Assembly (NCBI RefSeq): GCF_020829665.1
Contig: NZ_JAIVFT010000002.1
Location: 496,001 to 560,000, forward strand
From: Nostoc sp. CHAB 5824
GTDB lineage: Bacteria; Cyanobacteriota; Cyanobacteriia; Cyanobacteriales; Nostocaceae
Length of the DNA: 64,000 bases
Direction: 5' to 3'
The notes below the pieces were generated by a model. That model was not told the origin of the DNA, did no database searches, and was given only the letters and a program-made list of their open reading frames with translations. This document shows positions 37,712-46,735 of this stretch, one piece after another (position 1 is the stretch's first letter; every line of letters begins with the position of its first letter). The translations under genes were made by a program, and so were the position numbers.

Positions 37712-38686
37712 TTAAACGAAATTGTCGCCAACAACTTGAAGCAATCCTTTGACCAATTTAATGGCAGCAATTGACTCAGCCGCCGTCGCCGCCACAGACC
37801 CTTCTTGTTTCCGTTGCTTTAATGAGGACTCTCGAATTCGCTGATTTAGCCGATTCGTGACTGATGCAAACAATGGTAAAGTGAGCAGTGCAAGTAGGGT
37901 GAGGTCGCGATTTACCCAAAGCATCACGCCAATCATGCCAAACAGTATAAGAATGCTTACTACCAGTGGTAATGCTGCCGTGATTATAATTTCTTGCAGA
38001 CGGTTAGCATCGCTACTCACACGAATAATTAAATCGTCGCTACGAGTTTTGGTGTGATAAGCCAAGGACAAATCTTGAAGATGACAATACAAATGATTAC
38101 GCACCTGGGTCATGACTCGGCTACCTACTGTTGCTAGTCCGACGGTACTCCAATAGGCGGCAAGTGCGCGTAATCCGGTAATGACAAGGACTGTAACTGC
38201 TGAAAGTGTCAGTAATGTAACTGGCTCCAGGCGATCAATTAATAGAATATTGGTAGGCCGATCGCCTGGAATCAAAACGTAATCAAAGACAAACTTTAGG
38301 GGCCACGGTTCCAGCACCCGTAGTCCAACATCCGCAACCAGAGCGATCGCAGAAATCAAAAGTAGTCCATACTGTTTTTGAATGTAAGGCCAGAAATAGC
38401 GTAAGTTGCCATCTTGTCCGATAATATATGGAGCTGCAAACACAGCAGCTTGCTGCACCAATTGAAATACATCATTTTGCGGACGTGGGCCGACAATTTC
38501 CACCGTAGATTGCAGTTCCAACTCTTGGATTTTTTGCTGCAAGACAGCTTCTAATGATCCAGTACCCACAATTTGACATTGAAAATCACAATTTATTCGC
38601 TTCAGAATCGCACAAGCATCTATTAAAATAGATTGATATGATTTTGCTGGCAAAAGCAGAACGCGCCGACTTTTTACAGGTAGCAA
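37712..38686 (-). pseudogene. Chimeric remnant: GT4 piece joined to an ABC exporter membrane domain
   Basis: 324 residues in one open frame. The first ~90 are the middle of a GT4 donor domain (LKRINCDFQCQIVGTGSLEA, then FAAPYIIGQDGN), cut just before the active-site Arg/Asp region. The rest is the membrane domain of an ABC exporter (LRYFWPYIQKQYGLLLISAI onward), cut before the ATPase domain at KLVKGLLQVVGDNFV. Both partners are incomplete, so this is a deletion fusion of neighbouring genes rather than a working protein. Confidence 0.8.
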
Positions 38687-39055
38687 CAGTAAATGTGGCA
38701 GATTTAACCAAAGAATTATTTGTTAAAGCCCAAGCACTGGCAGAGAGGGACTGGCAACTAGATTCTGTGGCCAAAGGTCAGATTGTTGTTAGACCGTCAA
38801 AGAATTACCGAAGTCATGATGAATCTGGCCCAGAATGCCACTCAGCATACTAAGGAGAGTGATACTATTTCCATAGGTTCAGCGATCGCCAAAGGAAAGG
38901 TGCGCTTTTGGATACGCGATACAGGCGAAGGTATTCCACTGGTTGATCAAAAACGAATTTTTGAACGCTTTGCCCGATCTTCCAACAGTCGCCGTCGTTC
39001 AGAGGGTGCTGGGCTAGGGCTATCTATTGTGCGAGCGATCGCAGAAGCTCACTGA
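38638..39055 (+). pseudogene. Frameshifted C-terminal part of a histidine kinase
   Basis: Two overlapping frames together read RADFLQVATVNVADLTKELF, WQLDSVAKGQIVV, (shift near 38785) LDRQRITEVMMNLAQNATQH, then DTGEGIP, IFERFARSS and GAGLGLSIVRAIAEAH, then a stop. These are the N, G1, F and G2 boxes of the ATPase domain. The phosphoacceptor half is missing, and the end stops before the usual tail. It overlaps the GT/ABC chimera on the opposite strand. Confidence 0.8.
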
Positions 39056-39089
39056 ACTGTTCAATTTCATGCATAGCTCATCAATTTTT

Positions 39090-39603
39090 ATGATTGATGA
39101 TTTTCTCAATCACATTACAAACCTTGTTGAAGTCATAGCCGAGGAGTATCAGCAAGCAAATTGGGAACTGCGAAGGGCAGAGAAATTACGTCTAAATATT
39201 ATCTTAGGCAGCCTGTCACTATTGATCGTGATCGCCACATTATTAGCAATTTACACTAGTCGGGCCATTGCCCGTCCTATTCCAGCAGTTACCCATGTTG
39301 CCCAACAGGTTATAGAGGAATCTAATTTTGATTTACAAGCACCCGTAACGACTAATGATGAAGTTGGGATCTTGGCTAATTCCCTCAATCGTTTAATTTT
39401 GGAAGTTCAGCAACTAATCACAGTCCAAAATGATGCTAACGAACAGCTAGAAGTATACAGCCAGGTACTGGAACAGAAAGTACGCGAACGAACACGAGAG
39501 TTAAATGAAAAAAATCTCAGCTTAAATAAAGTTGGCATTAGAAGAATTGCGGTGTACTCAAGCTCAACTCGGAGAAACTGACGAAGATACCGAAAAAACT
39601 TGA
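39090..39603 (+). pseudogene. N-terminal part of a histidine kinase (TM, HAMP, coiled coil), truncated
   Basis: Starts near 39090. LNIILGSLSLLIVIATLLAI is a membrane helix, followed by a HAMP domain (SRAIARPIPAVTHVAQQVIE, then TTNDEVGILANSLNRLI) and a coiled coil LEQKVRERTRELNEKNLSL. A shift near 39535 to another frame gives ALEELRCTQAQLGETDEDTE and a stop. The HisKA and ATPase domains never follow. Together with the kinase piece at 38638 it may come from one or two broken kinase genes. Confidence 0.8.
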
Positions 39604-39906
39604 AAAATCAATATTTTGGGCTGAAAATACCCTATATGTCACCTCAACTACTCAATTAATCCCCAGTGGAGCGAACACTATTTTCACCGGAAATTCTTGC
39701 TGAAAAACTAATGATTAATTTATCACTACACGCAATTGCTGATTGCTGATGTCGAAATCTAAGCACTCAATTATCAAACTAGACCCCATAGACACGCGTT
39801 TTTTTGTTAGTATTCAAAAAAACCTATTGACACATTTTCAGATCAATTGTTTGTGATTTGTAAGTAAATGTAAACAATTGTTTCAAAAGAAAGCACCTGA
39901 GGTTTA
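39604..39906. other. Non-coding stretch before rsfS
   Basis: AT-rich sequence with short fragments such as VERTLFSPEILAEKL in one plus frame (around 39665-39710), possibly further gene debris. No intact gene and no clear repeat array. The rsfS promoter should lie in the last 150 bp. Confidence 0.35.
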
Positions 39907-40365
39907 ATGACTGATTATTTTCAAGGAAATTTCCCATTACAATCTGTCCCACTGACGAAGAGTGCGGTAAAGAGCCACGCCCAAACCGAAGAGGCAAGTG
40001 GAAAACTAGCTGCAACTATTGCAGAAGCTGGATCAGACCGCAAAGCGGGTGAGATTATATTGCTCAAAGTAGCAGAGGTATCTTACCTGGCGGATTATTT
40101 TGTGATGATGACTGGTTATTCTAAGGTACAAGTAAGGGCGATCGCTCAAGCAATTGAAGGCAAAGTTGAAACTGAGTTGCAACGTCGTCCTATAAGGACA
40201 GAAGGAAAAATCGAGGGGAGTTGGGTACTACAAGACTATGGTGATGTGATCGTTCACATCATGATGCCCAAAGAACGAGAGTTTTATAATTTAGAAGCGT
40301 TCTGGATTCATGCAGAACGTATTTCCCTTCCAGAATCTGATGAGGGTGAAGGTAAGCCAACATGA
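39907..40365 (+). CDS. rsfS: Ribosome silencing factor RsfS
   Basis: RsfS (Iojap/DUF143) binds L14 and blocks subunit joining in nutrient limitation. The 152-residue protein has [33 protein letters not shown] and the core [20 protein letters not shown], all typical. An extra ~35-residue N-terminus precedes the domain. Its last codons overlap the CGLD27 gene by 4 bp (ATGA), so both are translated together. Its partner rplN is in this window. Confidence 0.95.
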   Translation: MTDYFQGNFPLQSVPLTKSAVKSHAQTEEASGKLAATIAEAGSDRKAGEIILLKVAEVSYLADYFVMMTGYSKVQVRAIAQAIEGKVETELQRRPIRTEGKIEGSWVLQDYGDVIVHIMMPKEREFYNLEAFWIHAERISLPESDEGEGKPT

Positions 40366-40862
40366 TCAGGTCTTCGGTTTCAAATTGCCCAGTTCCCACA
40401 GACCAACAACCGCTCAATGAGTACGAAGAGTTAAAAACTTCCTGGCTATTTCGTGATAGCACTTTAGATTTGCGCGAGTATATCACTAAAATTGCTTGGA
40501 TTTGGGGTTTATCTTGGCTGGTCGCAGGGCCTGTGGCAGCAGCAAGTTTTCCTCCCCACAAGTATATTGCACATTTTATCCTCTGTGGTGCAGCAGCTGC
40601 GAGTGTTGGGGTAGTGCTGGCACTGGTAAGGTTGTACTTAGGCTGGTTCTACGTGTGCGATCGCCTTTGCAGTCCCACAGTCTTTTATGAAGAGTCAGGC
40701 TGGTACGACGGCCAAACTTGGACGAAACCACAGGAAATCCTCAACCGCGATCGCTTAATTGTTGCATACGAAATCAAACCTATTCTGCGGCGGTTACAAT
40801 TTACCTTTGCTGGCTTGGCGGGAATGTATGTTATTGGTACTATAGTTTGGCATTTGTTTTAA
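40362..40862 (+). CDS. CGLD27 family membrane protein (DUF1230)
   Basis: 166 residues. [57 protein letters not shown] and [20 protein letters not shown] are features of CGLD27, a family conserved in cyanobacteria, algae and plants (conserved in the green lineage and diatoms). Two or three membrane segments are visible (around 46-64, 71-92 and the C-terminal end). Function is not established. It overlaps rsfS by 4 bp, which links it to ribosome or chloroplast-type biogenesis only by context. Confidence 0.88.
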   Translation: MIRSSVSNCPVPTDQQPLNEYEELKTSWLFRDSTLDLREYITKIAWIWGLSWLVAGPVAAASFPPHKYIAHFILCGAAAASVGVVLALVRLYLGWFYVCDRLCSPTVFYEESGWYDGQTWTKPQEILNRDRLIVAYEIKPILRRLQFTFAGLAGMYVIGTIVWHLF

Positions 40863-40922
40863 AAAGTCATTGGTCATTAGTCATTAGTCCTTAGTTAATG
40901 ACTAATGACCAATGACCAATGA
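40863..40922. repeat. STRR element, CGLD27-asparaginase spacer
   Basis: AAGTCATTGGTCATTAGTCAT is followed by AATGACTAATGACCAATGAC. The arms are perfectly spaced and nearly perfectly complementary; a hairpin of over 20 bp is possible. The last ATGACTA supplies an in-frame upstream ATG (40919) for the next gene. Confidence 0.8.
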
Positions 40923-40957
40923 CTAAATTAATTAAAAAAGGTGATAAATATAAACCC

Positions 40958-41911
40958 ATGACAATGGGAAAACGAACTCAAGCCACAGCACTGGAAGTCC
41001 GGTTGCTGCGGGAAGGTATTATTGAATCTAGGCATATAGTCCAGGCTGTTGTATGCGACGAACGAGGACGGGTTCTCACCGTTGCCGGAAATTCTGAAAC
41101 TGCTGCATTTATCCGTTCAGCGCTCAAACCATTTCAGGCACTCGCAGTCACCACCACAGGTACACTGGAACGTTATGACCTCAGCGATCGCGATTTAGCA
41201 ATTATCACAAGTTCCCATAAAGGAAGAATAGATCAAGTCCGACAGGTATTTAACATCCTTTGGCGGGCTGATCTTGACCCAACTATACTCCAGTGTCCAA
41301 CTCCTGAAGATAAGCAAAGTCCTTTGGAATACAATTGCTCTGGTAAACATGCAGGAATGTTAGCTGTTTGTCAGCAACGCCATTGGCCCTTAAATAACTA
41401 CTTGGATCGCAAGCACCCAGTACAGCAGTTGATTTTGGGCAAAGTAGCAGAGTTGTTACGAATGCCAGCAGCAGAATTTATCAGCGCTCATGATGACTGT
41501 GGCGCACCAACTTATCTGATGCAACTCGGTCATATGGCGTCTTTGTATGCGTTGCTAGCCTCTAGTACGAATCTGGATATGGAGCGTATTGTCCGTGCTA
41601 TGACTCATCACCCCGCTATGGTAGCAGGAGATGGAGAATTTGATACAGAACTGATGCGCTTAACTCCAGGGGAACTAGTTAGTAAAACTGGTGCCGAAGG
41701 AGTGCAGTGTATTGGTAGACTCGGTGAAGGCTTGGGATTAGCAATCAAAGTCATGGATGGGGCAAAACGAGCAAAATACGCCGTGGCTATTCACTTACTC
41801 CAGCAAATGGGTTGGATTAGTCCCAGCGCCGCAGAAAGCCTCTGTGAAAAGTTTGTCACCTTGGGAAAATATAAGCGTTTAGAAGTAATTGGAGAATTAT
41901 CATTTTTGTAG
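40958..41911 (+). CDS. L-asparaginase II family protein
   Basis: About 317 residues from the ATG at 40958 (40964 is also possible). The upstream ATG at 40919 lies in the STRR array and is less likely. Motifs of the asparaginase II type (related to the thermolabile enzyme of Rhizobium etli) are IITSSHKGRIDQVRQVFNIL, YNCSGKHAGMLAVCQQR, SAHDDCGAPTYLMQLGHMAS and KTGAEGVQCIGR. It would hydrolyse asparagine to aspartate and ammonia in the cytosol. The tRNA-fMet promoter begins right after its stop. Confidence 0.9.
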   Translation: MTMGKRTQATALEVRLLREGIIESRHIVQAVVCDERGRVLTVAGNSETAAFIRSALKPFQALAVTTTGTLERYDLSDRDLAIITSSHKGRIDQVRQVFNILWRADLDPTILQCPTPEDKQSPLEYNCSGKHAGMLAVCQQRHWPLNNYLDRKHPVQQLILGKVAELLRMPAAEFISAHDDCGAPTYLMQLGHMASLYALLASSTNLDMERIVRAMTHHPAMVAGDGEFDTELMRLTPGELVSKTGAEGVQCIGRLGEGLGLAIKVMDGAKRAKYAVAIHLLQQMGWISPSAAESLCEKFVTLGKYKRLEVIGELSFL

Positions 41912-41954
41912 TTGCTAAACTCTTGACTATAGGTTATGATAAAAAAGTCAAGAG
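41912..41954 (+). promoter_or_regulatory. tRNA-fMet promoter with an inverted repeat over the -10 box
   Basis: TTGCTA (41912-41917) and TATGAT (41936-41941) with an 18-bp spacer are plausible -35 and -10 boxes for the tRNA starting at 41958. CTCTTGAC (41920-41927) and GTCAAGAG (41947-41954) form a perfect 8-bp inverted repeat flanking the -10 box, in the position of an operator or a leader hairpin. Confidence 0.45.
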
Positions 41955-41957
41955 CGA

Positions 41958-42034
<77 letters not shown>

Positions 42035-42041
42035 AATAAAA

Positions 42042-42098
42042 GATCAAAACAAACCCCTGTAATCATAAAAGATTGCGGGGTTTTGTTTTATTTTGATC
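42042..42098 (+). terminator. Terminator after tRNA-fMet
   Basis: GATCAAAACAAACCCC pairs with GGGGTTTTGTTTTATTTTGATC, with the inner part AATC/GATT also paired. A T-rich tract is part of the 3' arm. It ends the tRNA transcript 8 bp after the CCA. Confidence 0.75.
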
Positions 42099-42138
42099 TA
42101 TTCTGGAAGAAATAACCATCCAAAAAGCGCGGAGAATA

Positions 42139-43596
42139 ATGGTTGTGAAGTTGCAGCGACCAATTTTAGTCGGAGGATTGGGACTGTCCTTTTCTCTGTG
42201 GATGTTACAAAGTTGGCATCATTCGATAATGCAGGTGGGTGAATTTAGTTTATTGAGTGCCTTAGCTGTAGGCGGTGGTTTGTGGTTATTCCAGCAAAAT
42301 CGCCCGAAAAGCAGTTTAGAGCAGCTAGATGGTATGGTTGTGGATCGGGCGACTGTGGAAAGTGCGATCGCTAAAGCTGAAACTGTAATTAACCAACTGG
42401 CACAAGAATCAGAAAACCACACAGCATTAGAGACACTCAGAGAACAAATTGCCCAATTGTTGTTGGAGTTAGACAGACAAGAAATTAAAGTTGCTGTGAC
42501 TGGCGGTAAATCCGTAGGTAAAAGCACTTTAATTAAAGTGCTAAAGCAAAATGTAGAGACACGAAATTTAGTGTCTTTAGAAGAAACAGTACCTTTATTT
42601 AGAGAAGCTGGTAACAATTCAGATGCAGCTATTTTGACAGAAGTAGCAAAATCTGATTTTGTTCTGTTCTTGACAAACGGTGATTTGACAGACTCAGAAT
42701 TTCAAGCCTTACAGCAGCTAAAAGCAGCAAATCAGCCTACAATTTTGGTTTTGAACAAACAAGACCAGTATTTAGCCGATGAAAGCGCCAGCATCTTGCT
42801 GTCATTAAAACAGCGAATGCAGGGAAATGTAGTTGCAACTGCGGCCTCTCCCATTCCTATCAAAGCCCGAAAGCATGAAGCTGATGGTTCTGTGCAAGAG
42901 TGGATGGAACAACCAGTACCAGATATCCAGCAGTTGACGCAACAGTTGGGTGAAGTTTTGGTACAGCAGGGACAACGGCTAGTTTGGGTAACTACCATGA
43001 GAAAAGCCGGGTTGTTGAAAGCTGAGGCGAAAAACTGGTTGAATGGAACCAGACGCGATCGCGCCACCCCAATTATTGAACAATATCAATGGATAGCTGC
43101 TGCTGCTGCCTTTGCTAACCCAGTACCAGCCCTTGATATCTTGGCAACTGCGGCAATTAATGCTCAGATGGTAATGGATTTGGGTAATATCTATCAGCAG
43201 AAATTTTCCCTAGAACAAGCACAAACCGTAGCTGGAACAATGGGAAGTTTGATGCTGAAACTCGGTTTAGTTGAACTTTCTACAAAGGCTATTAGTACTG
43301 TTCTAAAAAGTAATGCCGTTACCTTTGTTGCTGGTGGCGTAGTCCAGGGAGTAAGTGCAGCTTATCTGACCAGGGTAGCAGGGTTAAGTTTAGTTGAGTA
43401 TTTCCAACAGCAGGAAATAGCAATAGATTCTGGCACTGGTTTGAATTTAGAGAATTTACGGCAAACCTTACAAAAGGTATTTGGGCAAAATCAGCAGATT
43501 GGTTTTTTGCAAGGTTTTGTTAAGCAAAGCATAAAGCGTTTGTTGCCAGAGGTGCAGCAGGTTGAAGTAGTTGGTGTTCAGAAGGCGTTGGGATAA
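42139..43596 (+). CDS. Membrane-associated GTPase with DUF697-like C-terminal domain
   Basis: 485 residues. Two N-terminal hydrophobic stretches (GGLGLSFSLWMLQ, and LLSALAVGGGLWLF) precede a helical segment and an Era-like GTPase domain with P-loop GGKSVGKS (122-129) and specificity motif NKQD (206-209). A clear DxxG switch II motif is not seen. The C-terminal part (IAAAAAFANPVPALDILATA onward) resembles DUF697, a hydrophobic domain linked to such GTPases. Likely a membrane-bound GTPase of unknown role. It converges on the sugar transferase gene. Confidence 0.8.
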   Translation: MVVKLQRPILVGGLGLSFSLWMLQSWHHSIMQVGEFSLLSALAVGGGLWLFQQNRPKSSLEQLDGMVVDRATVESAIAKAETVINQLAQESENHTALETLREQIAQLLLELDRQEIKVAVTGGKSVGKSTLIKVLKQNVETRNLVSLEETVPLFREAGNNSDAAILTEVAKSDFVLFLTNGDLTDSEFQALQQLKAANQPTILVLNKQDQYLADESASILLSLKQRMQGNVVATAASPIPIKARKHEADGSVQEWMEQPVPDIQQLTQQLGEVLVQQGQRLVWVTTMRKAGLLKAEAKNWLNGTRRDRATPIIEQYQWIAAAAAFANPVPALDILATAAINAQMVMDLGNIYQQKFSLEQAQTVAGTMGSLMLKLGLVELSTKAISTVLKSNAVTFVAGGVVQGVSAAYLTRVAGLSLVEYFQQQEIAIDSGTGLNLENLRQTLQKVFGQNQQIGFLQGFVKQSIKRLLPEVQQVEVVGVQKALG

Positions 43597-43651
43597 TCTG
43601 ACGCAGAGGATTACCAAAATTGGCTGACACTTGCCTGGTACTGTAGGTGAA

Positions 43652-43697
43652 CCTAAAATTTACCCAAGCCTAAACATAGGCTTGGGTAAATTTTAGG
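43652..43697. terminator. Perfect 20-bp inverted repeat, bidirectional terminator
   Basis: CCTAAAATTTACCCAAGCCT (43652-43671) and AGGCTTGGGTAAATTTTAGG (43678-43697) pair without mismatch over 20 bp, with loop AAACAT. It lies between two convergent genes (stops 43596 and 43731) and has A/T-rich tails on both sides, so it can end transcription from both directions. Confidence 0.85.
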
Positions 43698-43730
43698 AAT
43701 TAGCAAAAAATTGTGAATAAGGGTAATTAG

Positions 43731-44780
43731 CTAAACAGCACCACTGTTTCTCTTAAACAGAATAGCTAGAGTTTTAAAAATTAGCTTTAAATCGTACACC
43801 AAACTCCAATTTTTTTGATATTGCAAATCCAGGCGAATTACATCTTCAAAACTACGGACTGTAGAACGCCCGTTTACTTGCCATTCGCCAGTCATACCGG
43901 GTTTGACATCTAAACGTTGCCACTCCGGTATTTCGTAGCGTTCCACTTCATCGGGTGTAGGTGGTCGAGTGCCGACTAAACTCATTTGTCCTTTGAGGAC
44001 GTTCCAAAATTGGGGTAATTCATCAAGACTAGTTCGCCGTAAAAAGCGCCCTACTTTGGTAATTCTGGGGTCATTATCATTCTTGAAAAAAGCACCTTGC
44101 ACTTGGTTTTTGACTTGGGATTTCTTCGCTTCTGCATCCACACACATGGAGCGGAATTTCCAAATCTCAAACCGCTTTCCCATCCAACCACAACGGGTTT
44201 GACTAAAGAAAATGGGGCCAGGATCATTAATTTGAATAGCGATCGCAATAGGAATAAATAAAACTCCTGTAATTAATAAACCAACCACAGACCCTACAAT
44301 GTCTAACAACCGTTTCATCCAAGATGCCACAGAAGGGTGAGTAGTGGGTAACTGCTCTACTTTACGGGAAGTTGTCTTCCGATTATCTACTAAGTTTTCT
44401 TGTTTTATTAGCGACCCATTGTCTACAAGTTCTAGGGGAAAAACCTGATCCAATCCCGTGAGTTTTAGGACTGCCATTACTTGAGGTGTTACATTCTGCA
44501 GTGTTAATGTAATCCCTTTGGACTGGGCGTATTTAAAATTACTGACCAAGGCACCTAAACCACTACTATCCATAAAAGTAGTTTGGTGAAAGTCAATGAT
44601 GATTTGCTTAGGATGTGAATTGGGCTGGATTAAGCTTTGGCAGGTTTGCTTAAAGCCTAAAGCCTCCAGCACGCTCAACCGCTTAGGCACCTGCACTATA
44701 GCCGTGTCGTTTAGGGAATTAACTGGAAAATCGACCTCTGTCGGTTGGCTGGTCATGAAGCTCTGCACTTTCGTTGCCAT
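43731..44780 (-). CDS. Fusion of STAS domain and polyprenyl-phosphate sugar transferase
   Basis: 349 residues. The first ~120 are a STAS (anti-sigma antagonist) domain with the phosphorylation motif DSSG at 71-74 in TTFMDSSGLGALVSN. The second part is a WbaP/WcaJ-type transferase with a membrane helix (LLDIVGSVVGLLITGVLFIP), the loop TRCGWMGKRFEIWKFRSM, and LDELPQFWNVLKGQMSLVGT near the end. The enzyme part would start extracellular polysaccharide repeat synthesis on undecaprenyl phosphate. Coupling to a phospho-switch is inferred. Confidence 0.9.
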   Translation of the reverse strand: MATKVQSFMTSQPTEVDFPVNSLNDTAIVQVPKRLSVLEALGFKQTCQSLIQPNSHPKQIIIDFHQTTFMDSSGLGALVSNFKYAQSKGITLTLQNVTPQVMAVLKLTGLDQVFPLELVDNGSLIKQENLVDNRKTTSRKVEQLPTTHPSVASWMKRLLDIVGSVVGLLITGVLFIPIAIAIQINDPGPIFFSQTRCGWMGKRFEIWKFRSMCVDAEAKKSQVKNQVQGAFFKNDNDPRITKVGRFLRRTSLDELPQFWNVLKGQMSLVGTRPPTPDEVERYEIPEWQRLDVKPGMTGEWQVNGRSTVRSFEDVIRLDLQYQKNWSLVYDLKLIFKTLAILFKRNSGAV

Positions 44781-44978
44781 GTATAATGTAATCTGCCAAA
44801 CATTATTTTGTCCTACAAAATTACCTAACCTAATATTGGAATCAGTAGTAATAAGGACTAATTGCTATTTACCGGGGCTGAGATTGGAGATCGCTAGCGA
44901 CGATTCACAATAGAACAAGAAGCCAAAAAACATCCTTGCTGTTGTGCCGACGCAGCGCGATCGCGTTGCTCTGATCAA

Positions 44979-45776
44979 ATGATTGCTAAAACTACGGTTA
45001 CACCTACCGCACGCCTAGTTGAGGTCTTTTCTGCCATTCAAGGGGAAGGACTGAATGTAGGGACGCGTCAGATATTTATTCGTTTTGCTTTGTGTGATTT
45101 GCGCTGTCACTTTTGTGATAGCGCCCACACTTGGAATGCACCTGCTAGTTGTCGGATAGAGCGATCGCCTGGATTGCGCGACTTTGAAATCCACTCTAAC
45201 CCTGTCTCTCTACCCATACTAATCGAATGGGTGGAACGACAAAATCTACCTTCTCTACACGATAGCATTAGCTTAACTGGAGGCGAACCACTTCTTCATG
45301 CCCCATTTTTAATGCAGTTTCTACCCCAAGCGCGAGCCATAACTGGTCTACCTATATATTTAGAAACTGGCGGACATCGCCCAGAACAACTGGCGATGAT
45401 TCTCCCTTATTTAGACTCTGTAGGTATGGACTTCAAATTGCCCAGTGTTAGCGGTGAAAGTCATTGGCAAGAACATGCTAAATTTCTCCAGTTATGTCAT
45501 GACTCATATTTAAATGTTTTTGTCAAGATAATTGTGTCTCAAAACACAGATCCAGCCGAGTTGCAACGTTCAGCTTTGCTGGTGGCAGAGGTCAGTCCAG
45601 ATATCTCAGTATTTTTACAACCTGTTACGCCTTTGGCAGTATCTGAACAATTCTCTCCAATACCTGTGCTTACCCCTACGGCCGATCAAGTTTTGACGTG
45701 GCAAGCTTTGATGAAGGGGTTTGTCAAACACGTGCGTGTGATCCCTCAAACGCATAAAATGCTGAATCAACTGTAA
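44979..45776 (+). CDS. queE: 7-carboxy-7-deazaguanine synthase (QueE)
   Basis: A radical SAM enzyme of the queuosine pathway that contracts the ring of CPH4 to CDG. The 265-residue protein has FSAIQGEGLNVGTRQIFIRF, the cluster cysteines C39, C43 and C46 (CDLRCHFCD), SLTGGEPLLHAPFLMQF, and LETGGHRPEQL. It starts with ATG at 44979. A HIP1-like GCGATCGC site lies just upstream. It is divergent from the STAS-sugar transferase gene. Confidence 0.9.
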   Translation: MIAKTTVTPTARLVEVFSAIQGEGLNVGTRQIFIRFALCDLRCHFCDSAHTWNAPASCRIERSPGLRDFEIHSNPVSLPILIEWVERQNLPSLHDSISLTGGEPLLHAPFLMQFLPQARAITGLPIYLETGGHRPEQLAMILPYLDSVGMDFKLPSVSGESHWQEHAKFLQLCHDSYLNVFVKIIVSQNTDPAELQRSALLVAEVSPDISVFLQPVTPLAVSEQFSPIPVLTPTADQVLTWQALMKGFVKHVRVIPQTHKMLNQL

Positions 45777-45864
45777 AAATTTCTGTAAAATTTGAGTTTG
45801 ATAAAGATGTAGTCAAGAAAAAAGTAAGATTTTATGAAATCGTCATTGGGCTGCTACCGCTAAT

Positions 45865-45885
45865 CAGGGAGGCAGAACCTCCCTG
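45865..45885. repeat. CAGGGAGG hairpin repeat
   Basis: A perfect 8-bp stem CAGGGAGG / CCTCCCTG with loop CAGAA, followed by TAGGCATTCCCAGACGGAG. A tail of similar sequence (TTCCGAGACTGGGAACGAGG) occurs at 61102-61121. Part of a dispersed repeat in the convergent queE/DUF3318 spacer. Confidence 0.6.
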
Positions 45886-45983
45886 TAGGCATTCCCAGAC
45901 GGAGGCTCTTAACGAGGAAAAGAGTAAAGAGCGAGGAATAAGAAGTTTGAAGTTTGGAGTTCATAACTCATAACTCCTGTACA

Positions 45984-46001
45984 GACGCGATTAATCGCGT
46001 C
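45984..46001. repeat. 18-bp palindrome GACGCGATTAATCGCGTC
   Basis: A perfect palindrome in the convergent spacer. Near copies are at 17335-17351 (nested in an STRR element) and 13831-13850. In both complete copies TGTAC(A) is next to it, on opposite sides. Confidence 0.75.
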
Positions 46002-46013
46002 TCTCCTAACTAA

Positions 46014-46658
46014 TTACAAGCCGCTTTCATCTGGAGTTTTGGACTTAGCTTTTGCTTTATTGGCACTGCGTTTGAGGGCAGAGAGCCTTGCTTCGTATTT
46101 CGACCGTTGGCGCTTACTAGGAGTATTGTCAATCAGGGTTTTCAAGGCACTACCTAGACTCTTGTAGGCATTGGGGAGGCTATAACCAAAACGAGTTGCC
46201 AAAGCGATCGCTTTCTCATCAGCATTGAGCAATTCTTTTAGTTGCTTTTCACCACTATTCTTTTGGTACAGTCGCCAGCCTGACACACCACACAGCGACA
46301 AAGCTAACACCAGAAGCAATCCATCTTGTACCCACAATTCGCCTACAGCACCACCTAAACCGATGGCTAGTGCTGCCATTTCCCAACCATCTTTAGGAAT
46401 TGTGTCATTTTGAACGCGAGCAACTTCATGCCAGAACAGCAGATTACGCTGATCCATTGCGAGGGCATCCCATTTCACCAAGTCAATTTGAATTTCTACC
46501 TGGTCTTTACCAATTTCTTCGCAACGAACCAGGGGTGGATTGACCTCAGTTGTGCCTTCAACCGTGACCCAGCTCTGTAATTCTGGCGGTAGTAAGCCTT
46601 TCAACCGCCGGAGTTCACTCATTTCCGCTTTGGCAGAGGAGGTTGCATAGGATGTCAT
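46014..46658 (-). CDS. DUF3318 domain protein
   Basis: 214 residues. MTSYATSSAKAEMSELRRLK, QVEIQIDLVKWDALAMDQRN, LLFWHEVARVQNDTIPKDG and the two hydrophobic segments AALAIGLGGAVGELWVQDGL / LVLALSLCGVSGW match DUF3318, a cyanobacterial family. A HEVAR motif (H-E near the membrane) recalls zinc peptidase-like folds but catalytic function is not shown. The C-terminus is basic. No partner genes are evident. Confidence 0.85.
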   Translation of the reverse strand: MTSYATSSAKAEMSELRRLKGLLPPELQSWVTVEGTTEVNPPLVRCEEIGKDQVEIQIDLVKWDALAMDQRNLLFWHEVARVQNDTIPKDGWEMAALAIGLGGAVGELWVQDGLLLVLALSLCGVSGWRLYQKNSGEKQLKELLNADEKAIALATRFGYSLPNAYKSLGSALKTLIDNTPSKRQRSKYEARLSALKRSANKAKAKSKTPDESGL

Positions 46659-46735
46659 AATATCCAGCCCCAGAAAATTTCAGTATATAGTGAGGGTATC
46701 ACTTTGGAGTATAGCTATTTAAGTGGTGATCCGTC

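Noticed and set aside
40919..40957. Upstream ATG of the asparaginase gene
   Set aside because: It is a unit of the STRR array; residues 1-13 are Lys/Ile-rich and not family-like.
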